A stretch of 64,000 nucleotides of DNA. It comes from Mycobacteroides sp. LB1. Its GTDB lineage: Bacteria; Actinomycetota; Actinomycetes; Mycobacteriales; Mycobacteriaceae. Position 1 is the first letter of the stretch. Each line of letters opens with the position of its first letter. The notes below the pieces were generated by a model. That model was not told the DNA's origin. It did no database searches and saw nothing but the letters and a program-made list of their open reading frames with translations. Both the position numbers and the translations under genes were made by a program. Positions 1 through 7,917 of the stretch are shown piece by piece. The stretch lies in assembly GCF_013449725.1 (NCBI RefSeq), contig NZ_JACCFF010000007.1, forward strand, positions 62,001-126,000. The letters run 5' to 3'.

Positions 1-44
1 TATCCGAGTTCTCCGATATCGAGAAGCTCCGGGTGGCCGGATGA
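1..44 (+). CDS. 3' end of an upstream gene (truncated by window edge)
   Basis: Reading frame 3 of the first 44 bases runs open to a TGA at 42-44 and encodes the tail SEFSDIEKLRVAG. The stop overlaps the ATG of the next gene in an ATGA arrangement, typical of co-translated genes. Too little is visible to assign a function. Confidence 0.45.
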   Translation, partial: SEFSDIEKLRVAG

Positions 45-907
45 CCGAGCGTCCCGGGTTGGGGACGCTTGCGCGTATCGGCGTGCTGGGGGGGATATCG
101 GGCGGGCTGCTCGGTGGTGGCACTGGTGTGATCACCGTTCCCTCGCTGGCGCGGGCAACCGCGTTGAGCAGGGCGGTCATTCATGGCACCTCGACGCTGC
201 CGAACGTCTCCGCCGCTATAGCGGGTAGCACCGTCTACGCGTTGCACGGAGCGAAGGTGGATGTGGTGGCCGGCGCCGGGCTGATGGCCGGTGGGGTGAT
301 CGGCGCAGTGGTGGGGGCCAAGCTGGTGGCACGAATCCCGGAATGGATCCTTAAGGCGCTGTTCGTCTTCGTGCTGCTGGCGACGGCGCTCAAGCTGCTG
401 CTCAGTGCCTCGGGTATCGATCCGTCTGCGGGCGACGCCTTGCTTCCCGACGGCGTCTTGTCCAGTGTCCCATCTGTAATCGCCATCGGGGCCTTCGTCG
501 GCTTCGTGGTGGGCGCCTGGTCGGCCGCCTTGGGTCTGGGCGGTGGGCTGCTGACGGTTCCGGCCATGCTGGTGCTGTTCGGGTCCGACCTGCACGTGGC
601 CGAGGGCACCTCGTTGATGGTGATGCTGCCCAACGCGCTCGTCGCGTCGACCACACATCTACGGCAGGGCACGGCTGATTCGTGGATCGGCTTCCGGTTG
701 GCCGCATTCGCGTTGCCGGGCACCGTGGTAGGAGCTCTGCTGGCGCTCGCCCTCAACGCTCGATGGCTCGCGTTGGTATTCGGCTCTTACCTGGTGTTCA
801 TCGCTATCCGCGAGATTGTGCGGGCCCTGAAGACGAGGAAACCGCCTGTCCGGCAGACGAAGCAACCAAGGCCAGTGCCGTCGCCTCAGGCGTGTGTTGG
901 CGGTTGA
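41..907 (+). CDS. TauE/SafE-type sulfite exporter family membrane protein
   Basis: This 288-residue protein is almost wholly hydrophobic, with about eight predicted membrane segments and two glycine-rich repeats: GGISGGLLGGGTGVITVPSL near the N-terminus and a matching ALGLGGGLLTVPAMLVLFG in the second half. That internal duplication is the hallmark of the TauE/SafE family, which moves sulfonates, sulfite or other anions across the cytoplasmic membrane. The substrate here is not known. The ATG overlaps the stop of the preceding gene. The C-terminal tail overlaps the 3' end of the convergent DUF6545 gene by 104 bases, which is unusually long. Confidence 0.85.
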   Translation: MTERPGLGTLARIGVLGGISGGLLGGGTGVITVPSLARATALSRAVIHGTSTLPNVSAAIAGSTVYALHGAKVDVVAGAGLMAGGVIGAVVGAKLVARIPEWILKALFVFVLLATALKLLLSASGIDPSAGDALLPDGVLSSVPSVIAIGAFVGFVVGAWSAALGLGGGLLTVPAMLVLFGSDLHVAEGTSLMVMLPNALVASTTHLRQGTADSWIGFRLAAFALPGTVVGALLALALNARWLALVFGSYLVFIAIREIVRALKTRKPPVRQTKQPRPVPSPQACVGG

Positions 908-2021
908 TCTTCTGGAGCTCGCGCGCAACGGCCAGGAGCCAGCTCAGCTCCTCCTTGCGGTTGGCTCCGGGAAGCTCGCCGATGATCTTGGTGCCAGAGG
1001 AGCTCTCGCTCCGCGGCGCGGTGCGCTGTTGCTCGATGGCCGAATGGATCTGGCGGGCGGCGGACGTGGTCGATGAGTCCTCGGCGAGGTACGGGCGGAT
1101 GGCACTCAGGCCGTCGCGAATCTCGACAATTCTGCGGTAGAGCCGGTAATTGTAATCGCCGATCGCGGCCCGAGGTGGTGCCAGCGCGATCTGGCTGTTG
1201 CCCTCGTACAGTGCGGTCCACAGCGGCTCCAGTTGGTGGTGCCAACGATAGGTCTGGATGCGTTGTCGAGTCGACGACACCAGCTGTGAAAAGGATGGTC
1301 CGGCAAGGCCTATCACGATGAGGATCTGCCCGATCGTGGCGGCGAGTGGGGCCAGGCGCTGCCAGGAGTAGCTGTCGTTGGTGATCATCCCGTAGATCGC
1401 CGAGTGGGCCCGCATGATGCAGAACAGCAGGCACATCGTTGCCCCGGCGGCGGTGAGCAGCATGCTCCGTCGCAGCCACGCCACATCGTGAAACCGGGCG
1501 TACTGGAGGCATTTGACGATAATCAGGAGTGCGCCCAGGCCGTAGGTGATCAGGTAGATCATCATGTACGCGACCCAGGCGGGTTTGGCGCCGTGGGAGG
1601 CGTAGAAATCCTGTGGCAGCTCGGAGGTGGGTGCCACAAACCAGCAGAGAGTCAGAGCGCCGCCAACCGCCACTGCCATGCCGATCCACAGCCGTGCGCG
1701 CTGTACGGCCCGGTGCCCAGATTCACCCCAGAACGTGATGACGATGAGTACGCACGCAGTCCACGCCATACCGCCGGACAGGTTCAGGACGAGCCGGCCC
1801 ATGTTGTGCACGCCGACCAGGTTGTCGAATTTCTCATACAAGGGCGGGGTTGCCAAGGTGACGGCAATCCCTTTGAACAGGAACGACAACAACAGCGCCA
1901 CTGAGGCGGGTGGGCGGACTCGAGAGCGCAGCATGTTGGCGGCAACCACCACTACGGCGGCAAAGCTGAAGACGGCCGCAACCGAATACGCCGCGGCGGA
2001 GTCTTCGAAAACTGAGGTCAC
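804..2021 (-). CDS. DUF6545 (MAB_1171c-type) seven-helix membrane protein
   Basis: The 405-residue product has seven predicted membrane helices at roughly residues 11-29, 38-58, 82-98, 111-130, 148-171, 186-207 and 222-240, then a soluble C-terminal region of about 165 residues. This architecture and the WHHQLEPLWTALYE stretch after helix 7 match the MAB_1171c family of putative transporters (DUF6545). I chose the GTG at 2021 because it overlaps the stop of the ImmA gene (GTGA) and the membrane part begins there; the frame stays open upstream but would cover the ImmA gene. It is the last gene of an HTH-ImmA/IrrE-DUF6545 module. A sensor or channel role is inference. Confidence 0.8.
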   Translation of the reverse strand: MTSVFEDSAAAYSVAAVFSFAAVVVVAANMLRSRVRPPASVALLLSFLFKGIAVTLATPPLYEKFDNLVGVHNMGRLVLNLSGGMAWTACVLIVITFWGESGHRAVQRARLWIGMAVAVGGALTLCWFVAPTSELPQDFYASHGAKPAWVAYMMIYLITYGLGALLIIVKCLQYARFHDVAWLRRSMLLTAAGATMCLLFCIMRAHSAIYGMITNDSYSWQRLAPLAATIGQILIVIGLAGPSFSQLVSSTRQRIQTYRWHHQLEPLWTALYEGNSQIALAPPRAAIGDYNYRLYRRIVEIRDGLSAIRPYLAEDSSTTSAARQIHSAIEQQRTAPRSESSSGTKIIGELPGANRKEELSWLLAVARELQKINRQHTPEATALALVASSAGQAVSSSSGPAQSRG

Positions 2022-2536
2022 GGTGCCGCCGGCGCACCTTCCAAGGTCAGTGATTCCAGAATGCGTCGCAGGTTGGCGTTCGTGACGGCGATGGGGCGGT
2101 GGCTGTCCGGACTGACGCGCTGTCCCATCATCGAGGCGAGCATCTCCGCTTCGACTTCCTGATCGTCCAGATAGGTTTCGCGGCAAAGGACTTCGGCAAG
2201 ATCGCGGCGGCTGTTGCTGGTGTGCCCGCACATCACGTGGCTCAGCTCGTGCAAGATGATGTGCTCGCGGTGCATGGTTGTGGTGTCGCTGTCGTACACC
2301 ACGTAGTCGGTGGCGTCGGTGCGGACGAGGAGGCCGTGCACGCCGCTGCCCGAGAGGGAGTACGGGACGAGTTGAATATCGCGCTCACTGAGCTCGCTGG
2401 CGCGGGCGCGGATGTCTTCGACAGCGGTCAGCGTCTCCAGCCCCAGATCCGTGAGCTTGCGGCTGCAGCGTTGGTGTATTGCTTGAAGTTCGCGAGTGGA
2501 CCGTAGATCGGTTGTGACACAACGCATCTTCGGCAT
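2018..2536 (-). CDS. ImmA/IrrE family zinc metallopeptidase
   Basis: A 172-residue protein with the zincin motif HELSH at residues 96-100 and a downstream acidic helix (QEVEAEMLAS, residues 126-135) that supplies the usual third ligand. Family members cleave or inactivate a cognate XRE-type repressor, as ImmA does to ImmR and IrrE does to DdrO. The gene starts two bases after the stop of an HTH regulator and overlaps the DUF6545 gene by GTGA, so the three are very likely translated together. The natural prediction is that it acts on the neighbouring HTH protein, but no cleavage evidence can be seen in sequence. Confidence 0.88.
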   Translation of the reverse strand: MPKMRCVTTDLRSTRELQAIHQRCSRKLTDLGLETLTAVEDIRARASELSERDIQLVPYSLSGSGVHGLLVRTDATDYVVYDSDTTTMHREHIILHELSHVMCGHTSNSRRDLAEVLCRETYLDDQEVEAEMLASMMGQRVSPDSHRPIAVTNANLRRILESLTLEGAPAAP

Positions 2537-2538
2537 GA

Positions 2539-3018
2539 TTACTGCCCGTTGCTGGCCGAGTTGTCCACCGTGGGCAGGCCCTGGAGTGCGCGCACGTGAT
2601 CGAGCACCGCGGCGACGGTTTCCAGGCTCTGCTTATTCAGGCCGATCGCGCGCAATGCGATCAGCTCGACCTCATCCCGCGTGGTCTCGTCCAGGGCGCC
2701 GAGGCGCTCATCGAGCGAATAGGTGCGCTCGGGATCGGTGAGCACGGACAGCGGAACGCGGAAGAAGTCGGCCAGCGCGCCGAGCAGGTCGATGGCGGGG
2801 CGGGCGCGCTTTCCAGTGCGCAGCGCCGACAGGTAGGCGCCGCCGACCTTGATATCGGAGTTGGCCTTCTTGATACCGCTTGCGACCTCGTCGTTGGTCC
2901 ACATGCGTCCGTCGGGGCGCCGATGCGACTGGAAGAGCGCATTGATGCGATCAGCGAGGTTCGCCTCGGCGGATTTGGCGTCCTGGATGGGCGCCTGCAG
3001 CGGGCTCGTAGTGGCCAT
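2539..3018 (-). CDS. EspR-like helix-turn-helix regulator
   Basis: A 159-residue protein whose region 20-100 resembles the mycobacterial EspR/XRE family: LADRINALFQSHRR, a helix-turn-helix around 41-92 ending GGAYLSALRTGKRARP, and LADFFRVPLSVL. The C-terminal third is a helical region likely used for dimerisation. ATG at 3018 is preferred over an upstream TTG at 3084, since similarity begins near residue 20. No strong ribosome site is seen, so translation could be leaderless or weak. As first gene of the module it probably represses its own operon and could be the substrate of the adjacent ImmA/IrrE peptidase. Confidence 0.8.
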   Translation of the reverse strand: MATTSPLQAPIQDAKSAEANLADRINALFQSHRRPDGRMWTNDEVASGIKKANSDIKVGGAYLSALRTGKRARPAIDLLGALADFFRVPLSVLTDPERTYSLDERLGALDETTRDEVELIALRAIGLNKQSLETVAAVLDHVRALQGLPTVDNSASNGQ

Positions 3019-3104
3019 CGGATAAGTCAAACACTGATGTGACGCGCCCTCAACGCGAGGGGGCAGACTCCGGGTGTGATTCAACGCACAGTTGAGTGCT
3101 CGGT

Positions 3105-4946
3105 TTAGCGGTATGTGTCCGCGAGGTACTCGATCTGACAGGCTCGGCGCGCAAGCTTCCCGCTGGTGGTGCGGGGAATCGCACCCGCGGCGACCAGCCG
3201 GATATCGGCCACCGGCAGTGCGTGCTTGCGTGAGATGGCGGCGCGGATGGCCTCGACGACCGGTTCATGCTCGACCCGCCCCGATCCGGGTGCCCGTTCG
3301 GCGACGATGACCAGTCGCTCGCTGGTATCGGCGATGGCGGCCTCGGCGAGTTGATTGGCCGCGACGGAGAATGCCGCGACATATCCGGAGCGGACGGCTG
3401 GAGAGGACTCCGAGGCGGTGGCTTCGATGTCCTGGGGGTAGTGGTTGCGTCCGTCGATGATGACGAGGTCTTTGATGCGACCGGTGACATACAGGTTGTC
3501 CTTCAGGTACACCCCGAGATCGCCGGTACGCAGCCACCGGCTGTCGTCGGCGGTTCCGGTTGCGTGGCTGCGCTGTTCGAGCCTTGAGCGCAGCCTGTTG
3601 TGGAAGGTCTCCTCCGTCTCGCGGGCGCGGCCCCAGTAGCCGCGGCCGATGTTGTCGCCGTGGAGCCAGATTTCTCCGATTTCTCCCTCGGGGAGTTCGG
3701 CTCCGGTTCGTGGGTCGACGATCACCAGCCACTGGCAGGAGATCACCTGACCGCAGGAGACATGGGGTACCGCCGTCGGAGCGTCGGGGGGCACCGGGAC
3801 GGCACGGTCTTCTGCGAGCTGGGCACGGTCCAGGTAGATCATGCTGGGGAGCGCGTCGGAGGCGATGGTGGCGACGGAGAGCGTCGCCTCTGCCATGCCG
3901 TAGGACGGCTTGATGGCGGCGGGCGGAAATCCATGGGGGCCAAAGGCCTCATTGAATTTCTCGATCGCGGAGAGGGTGACCGGCTCGGATCCGTTGAGGA
4001 GGCCCGCGACATTGCTCAGATTCCAGGTCTCGCCGGCCGGGGGGCGTCCGCGCTGTGCGGCGAGTTCGAATGCGAAGTTCGGTGCCGCCGCGAACACCCG
4101 CCCGTAGGCGGATTCGGCGGCGAGCTGTTTGATCCACCGGCGAGGGCGTCGCACGAACGCCAACGGTGACATCAGGGTGATGTGACCGCCGCACAGCGCC
4201 GGGAACAGGATCATGATCAGCCCCATGTCGTGATACAGGGGCAGCCAGCTCACGCTGCGTGTACTCGCGTCGAGCCCGCCGGCCAGAATCATCTGAAGCA
4301 CATTCGTACAGGCCGCGCGGTGAGTGATCTCCACACCGGCCGGGGTGCGCGTCGAGCCCGAGGTGTACTGCAGATACGCGATGTCATCGGTATCGAGCTC
4401 GACGGGTGTCAACGTCTCGCCGACCGAGTCCGGTACCGCGTCGATGGCGATGACCCGCGGTCGGCGTTGGCGAGGAAGCTTGCGCAGAAAGGTGTTTACC
4501 GATTCCGCGGCGCTGTTGGTGGTGAGGATGACCGACGGCGTTGCGTCGGTGAGCACCGCGTCGAGGCGTTCTGCGTGGCCGGGCAGCTCGGGTGCGAACA
4601 GGGGAACAGCGATGTTTCCGGCCTGGATGGCTGCGAAGAACCCGATGACGTACTCGATGCCCTGTGGGGCCAGGATCGCGACGCGATCGCCCGGTTCGGT
4701 CACCTGCTGCAGGCGTGCGCCGATCGCGCGCATCCGGGTGCTGAGCTGATTCCAGCTCAGCTCGATGGCCACGCCGTCGTCGTCACGTGTGAAGTCGAGG
4801 TAGCGGTAGGAGATGGTGCTGCCGAGCTCGGCGATGTTGCGCTCGAAGTTCGAGAGCAGCGTCGAGCCGGGAGGGAGTTGGATCGTGCCGTCGGCACCGA
4901 GATAGTCCTCAACTCCGCTCTCGCGAACGGCCACTCCGTCTGACAT
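3105..4946 (-). CDS. Fatty-acyl-AMP ligase (FadD family, FAAL)
   Basis: A 613-residue adenylate-forming enzyme with the phosphate-binding motif LQYTSGSTRTPAGV, the FAAL hallmark SWLPLYHDMGL, the A5-like GYWGRARETEETF and RTGDLGVYLKDNLYVTGRIKDL. FAALs activate long-chain acids as acyl-AMP and normally hand them to an acyl carrier protein or polyketide synthase. ATG 4946 is chosen because GGGAG lies six bases upstream; a GTG at 4964 is also in frame. No PKS, NRPS or acyl carrier gene is nearby, so its partner must be encoded elsewhere. The specific FadD number cannot be fixed from sequence alone. Confidence 0.88.
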   Translation of the reverse strand: MSDGVAVRESGVEDYLGADGTIQLPPGSTLLSNFERNIAELGSTISYRYLDFTRDDDGVAIELSWNQLSTRMRAIGARLQQVTEPGDRVAILAPQGIEYVIGFFAAIQAGNIAVPLFAPELPGHAERLDAVLTDATPSVILTTNSAAESVNTFLRKLPRQRRPRVIAIDAVPDSVGETLTPVELDTDDIAYLQYTSGSTRTPAGVEITHRAACTNVLQMILAGGLDASTRSVSWLPLYHDMGLIMILFPALCGGHITLMSPLAFVRRPRRWIKQLAAESAYGRVFAAAPNFAFELAAQRGRPPAGETWNLSNVAGLLNGSEPVTLSAIEKFNEAFGPHGFPPAAIKPSYGMAEATLSVATIASDALPSMIYLDRAQLAEDRAVPVPPDAPTAVPHVSCGQVISCQWLVIVDPRTGAELPEGEIGEIWLHGDNIGRGYWGRARETEETFHNRLRSRLEQRSHATGTADDSRWLRTGDLGVYLKDNLYVTGRIKDLVIIDGRNHYPQDIEATASESSPAVRSGYVAAFSVAANQLAEAAIADTSERLVIVAERAPGSGRVEHEPVVEAIRAAISRKHALPVADIRLVAAGAIPRTTSGKLARRACQIEYLADTYR

Positions 4947-5079
4947 ATCCAACTCCCGACTCACGTATAAACACTACCTGCGCTAACTAAATAATCCGCT
5001 AGCTCGCAGGTGATTCGCCATTCCTGTGTTGAGCGGCAACTTTCGATGTCGACGATCTCGAAATCTGGTGACGACTCAG

Positions 5080-5105
5080 CACTAGAATCAGTTTGAATTC
5101 TAGTG
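5080..5105. promoter_or_regulatory. Inverted repeat in the FAAL/tRNA intergenic region
   Basis: Perfect 9-base arms CACTAGAAT (5080-5088) and ATTCTAGTG (5097-5105) are separated by 8 bases. The site lies in the 321-base gap between the start of the leftward FAAL gene (4946) and the tRNA at 5268. It is AT-rich against a GC-rich background and looks like an operator, perhaps for the FAAL gene; a weak terminator is less likely as no T-run follows. The rest of the gap has no gene I can support. Confidence 0.4.
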
Positions 5106-5267
5106 TCTTTCAACAGGTATCACCCACCGGCGGCAATTTCCAATGTGATCCGGGGTGGTCGACGGGGTGGATGTGATTTTGGTCGTATGCACGTTCGCGG
5201 CGTGTCATCAGGACACGCAAGTTGGCGTCGCGGGGAGCGCCGGGTAGAACTGTCGTTGACCTGCGAG

Positions 5268-5341
5268 GCCCCCATAGCCCAATTGGCAGAGGCAGCGGAC
5301 TTAAAATCCGCCAAGTGTCGGTTCGAGTCCGACTGGGGGCA
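5268..5341 (+). tRNA. tRNA-Leu (anticodon TAA)
   Basis: A complete 74-base cloverleaf: acceptor GCCCCCA (5268-5274) pairs with TGGGGGC (5334-5340); D arm GCC/GGC; anticodon stem GCGGA/TCCGC with loop CTTAAAA, giving anticodon TAA for UUA leucine codons; T arm GTCGG/CCGAC with loop TTCGAGT. The discriminator base is A, as leucine tRNAs require. CCA is not encoded. The variable region is only five bases (CAAGT), whereas leucine tRNAs usually carry a long variable arm. Confidence 0.92.
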
Positions 5342-5447
5342 CCGAGTGCGAAGCGGTAAAGGCATGAACTGGCGGTCGTTTCGTCCAGCTGCCGCTCTAG
5401 GGGGGCAAACCCTGTACAGCGGGCCCGTCGCGGTCATACATTGAGCC

Positions 5448-6695
5448 GTGGAGCCAAAACGGCTCACGAGCCGACCCACGAAGCTGATGCCAGCAGCGAA
5501 GGCGCCGTCGTTGCGGGTCCTGGTCGTGGGTGCCGGTGTCGGCGGTATCTCCATCGCTCGGGGGTTATTGCGAGACGGCCATAACGTCACCGTCTACGAG
5601 CAGCGCCCGGATCTGCAAGCCGGCGGCGGTGCAGTGACCATCTGGTCGAATGGCGCGACGGTGCTGAGACAGCTGGGCGTGGATATGGACCGGGCCGGCC
5701 AGCAGCTGTCCACCGTGCGTGTCATGACATCGACGGGGCACCCGCTGGCCACTTTGGACGTGGCCACGATCGCCGACCGGCTGGGCGAGCCGGTTCGGAT
5801 GGTCCCGCGTCATGTCCTGCTTGATCGGCTACTGAAAGACTTTCCGGTGGAATGCATTCGGTGTAATGCCCGGGCCGTCGGAGTGGTGGTCAGCTGCGAC
5901 GGGGCGCGGGTTGAGTTCGCGGACGGCAGCGTGGCCGAGGGAGACCTGGTGATCGGAGCCGATGGCAGGCATTCGATGGTTCGCGATGTCGTCGGCGCAG
6001 GGCGCGGGGAGCCGACCGGCTGGTGCAGCTGGCAGGGACTGGCAACCCTCCCGAACGGCGCCGATGAGCACGTCGCCTTCGTCGTCATCGGTGAGCACGG
6101 AAGCCTCGGCCTGTGGCCGGCCGGAGGCTCCGATGTGCAGTGGTGGTTCGACCTGCCTTGGTCGTCCGGCTTTGTCAGGCCGGCACGCCCGATCGACATG
6201 ATTCGTTCCACGTTCACCGGGTGGTCCGAGCCCGTCGATCGAGTGCTTGCGACGCTTACCGACGAGGATCTGGTCCATTCGCCCTATCCCCATTTTCGGC
6301 ATCCCATTCCCCGACCAGGCCACGGTGTGCTGACCCTGCTCGGCGATGCGGCCCACACCATGCCGCCCACCCTCGCGCAAGGGGCCAACCAGGCACTGCT
6401 CGACACGATGGTGCTGTGCAAGGCGGTTTCGGAATTCCAGCGCGGTACCAACACTGATCTGCCCGATGCGCTGCGCTGGTATGAGAAGACCCGTCGACGC
6501 CGCGCTGCAGCCGTGTCCCGGGTGGCCTCGCTGCAGGTTTCGCACGGTGAGCCCGTGCTGCGGACGGCAGCGATGATCTCGGACCGGTTCATGACTTGGG
6601 CGCTAGCGACGTTCCTACAGTCGGTGAGTCACCGTCAGATCGCCGCCGACATCAGCCGGGACCTGGCGGCGGCGGCGGCGAGCTGTCAGCCATGA
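5448..6695 (+). CDS. FAD-dependent monooxygenase (aromatic hydroxylase family)
   Basis: A 415-residue flavoprotein of the p-hydroxybenzoate/salicylate hydroxylase group. The N-terminal Rossmann motif VLVVGAGVGGISIARGL binds the ADP of FAD, a central GDLVIGADGRHSMVRDV carries the DG motif, and LLGDAAHTMPPTLAQGANQA is the second FAD site. The GTG at 5448 gives a 13-residue lead before the Rossmann fold; ATG at 5487 is an alternative start. The stop overlaps the ATG of the next gene (ATGA), so it heads a three-gene operon with a DUF4389 membrane protein and a methyltransferase. The substrate cannot be inferred. Confidence 0.85.
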   Translation: MEPKRLTSRPTKLMPAAKAPSLRVLVVGAGVGGISIARGLLRDGHNVTVYEQRPDLQAGGGAVTIWSNGATVLRQLGVDMDRAGQQLSTVRVMTSTGHPLATLDVATIADRLGEPVRMVPRHVLLDRLLKDFPVECIRCNARAVGVVVSCDGARVEFADGSVAEGDLVIGADGRHSMVRDVVGAGRGEPTGWCSWQGLATLPNGADEHVAFVVIGEHGSLGLWPAGGSDVQWWFDLPWSSGFVRPARPIDMIRSTFTGWSEPVDRVLATLTDEDLVHSPYPHFRHPIPRPGHGVLTLLGDAAHTMPPTLAQGANQALLDTMVLCKAVSEFQRGTNTDLPDALRWYEKTRRRRAAAVSRVASLQVSHGEPVLRTAAMISDRFMTWALATFLQSVSHRQIAADISRDLAAAAASCQP

Positions 6696-7282
6696 TGAAC
6701 GCGGTTCGGGTACGAGGCGCGATCGACGCGCCCTCTCGCTGGCTCTGGCTCGTCAAATGGTGTGTGTTGGCCGTTCCGCACTACCCCATATTGATCGTCC
6801 TCTACCTGGTGTATCCGCTGCTGACCGTCGTCGCCGGTATTGCCATTTTGTTCACCGGGCGATACCCGCGGCCCATCTTCGATTTCAACATCGGGGTGCT
6901 GCGCTGGTCCTGGCGGGTGATGAACTACCGGTTTCCGATGAATAGCACCGACGAATACCCGCCATTCACGCTTGCCGCGCGGCCCGACTATCCCGGCGAA
7001 CTCGAGGTCGACTATCCGGAACAACTCACCCATTGGGCGGTGTTGGTGAAGCTGTTGCTGGCACTGCCGCAGATCATCATCTGCTGGGCCATGGAGCCAC
7101 TGCTGCAGGTCCTGTGCGTGATTTCCGCGGTGCGGTTGTTGGCCACAGGCACGGTTTCGCAAGGCATGTTCGACCTCCTCATGGGAATCGTGCGGTGGCG
7201 TTACCGGGTGGCCGTGTACGTCTCGTTGATGTGCGACGAATACCCACCATTCCGAATGGACTTGGGTAGCGGCGACACATGA
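6692..7282 (+). CDS. DUF4389 membrane protein
   Basis: A 196-residue protein with two hydrophobic hairpins (around residues 17-45 and 112-145), each followed by a repeated motif: LFTGRYPRPIFDFNIGVLRW and later GTVSQGMFDLLMGIVRWRYR, and each with a DEYPPF sequence. This duplicated arrangement is the DUF4389 family, of unknown function. ATG 6692 is chosen because it forms an ATGA overlap with the monooxygenase stop; a longer frame extends back into that gene. It is followed by an overlapping methyltransferase gene. Confidence 0.82.
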   Translation: MMNAVRVRGAIDAPSRWLWLVKWCVLAVPHYPILIVLYLVYPLLTVVAGIAILFTGRYPRPIFDFNIGVLRWSWRVMNYRFPMNSTDEYPPFTLAARPDYPGELEVDYPEQLTHWAVLVKLLLALPQIIICWAMEPLLQVLCVISAVRLLATGTVSQGMFDLLMGIVRWRYRVAVYVSLMCDEYPPFRMDLGSGDT

Positions 7283-7902
7283 AGCATCGTAATCCGTTGT
7301 TCCCGTATGTATATCGGCTCGGCATGCCGATATTCGACCGACTGTTCTATCGCCGATACCGGCGGGAGGCGATGAGTCTTGCGACCGGCAGGCTGCTGAT
7401 CGTGGGCGTTGGCCCGGGAACCGACCTCATGTTTCTTCCACCCGCGGTGACATCGGTCGCGGCGGTCGAGCCGGAGGCGGCGATGCGCCGGATGGCTGGC
7501 GCCCTTGCGCGCCGCTGCGGCGTTGACGTCGACATCGTCGATGGGGTCGGGGAGTCGATACCGTTCCCGGACAACAGTTTCGACTCGGTGCATGTCGGGC
7601 TGGTGTTGTGCTCGGTCGACGATGTGGCGGCGACCCTCGGCGAGATCCGGCGGGTGCTCGCACCGGGAGGCAGGTTGGTGGTCCTCGAGCATGTCCGCGG
7701 GGACGGTTTGATGGGGCGGTTCCAGGATCTGATCGCCAAGCCGTGGTCGTTGCTGGCGTCCGGGTGCGAGCCGAACCGCCGGACCGTCGAAGCGATTGCC
7801 GCAGCCGGATTCGATACCGGGGGACTGCGCAGCGTTCGACGAACCCTGGTGCCGCCGCCGTGCACACCGCACCTGCAAGGCATCGCCACCGTAGCCGAAT
7901 AG
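7279..7902 (+). CDS. Class I SAM-dependent methyltransferase
   Basis: A 207-residue protein with the SAM-binding motif LLIVGVGPGTDLMFLPP (motif I), the acidic residue in AAVEPEAAMRR (motif II), DGVGESIPFPDNSFDSVHV and the strand-4 motif VLAPGGRLVVLEHVRG. The pattern is that of the UbiE/METTL7-type subgroup. It overlaps the DUF4389 gene by ATGA, so the product may modify the compound made by the upstream monooxygenase; that is inference from context. The gene ends 16 bases before the convergent ABC permease gene. Confidence 0.85.
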   Translation: MKHRNPLFPYVYRLGMPIFDRLFYRRYRREAMSLATGRLLIVGVGPGTDLMFLPPAVTSVAAVEPEAAMRRMAGALARRCGVDVDIVDGVGESIPFPDNSFDSVHVGLVLCSVDDVAATLGEIRRVLAPGGRLVVLEHVRGDGLMGRFQDLIAKPWSLLASGCEPNRRTVEAIAAAGFDTGGLRSVRRTLVPPPCTPHLQGIATVAE

Positions 7903-7917
7903 TGCTATTCGACACAG

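Noticed and set aside
2022..2231. N-terminal extension of the DUF6545 frame
   Set aside because: It is the out-of-frame shadow of the ImmA/IrrE gene; the GTGA overlap at 2021 and the start of the membrane region mark the real start.
5103..5590. Open frames on both strands across the tRNA-Leu gene
   Set aside because: They read through the tRNA and promoter region, have no family features and no ribosome site; the tRNA explains the sequence.
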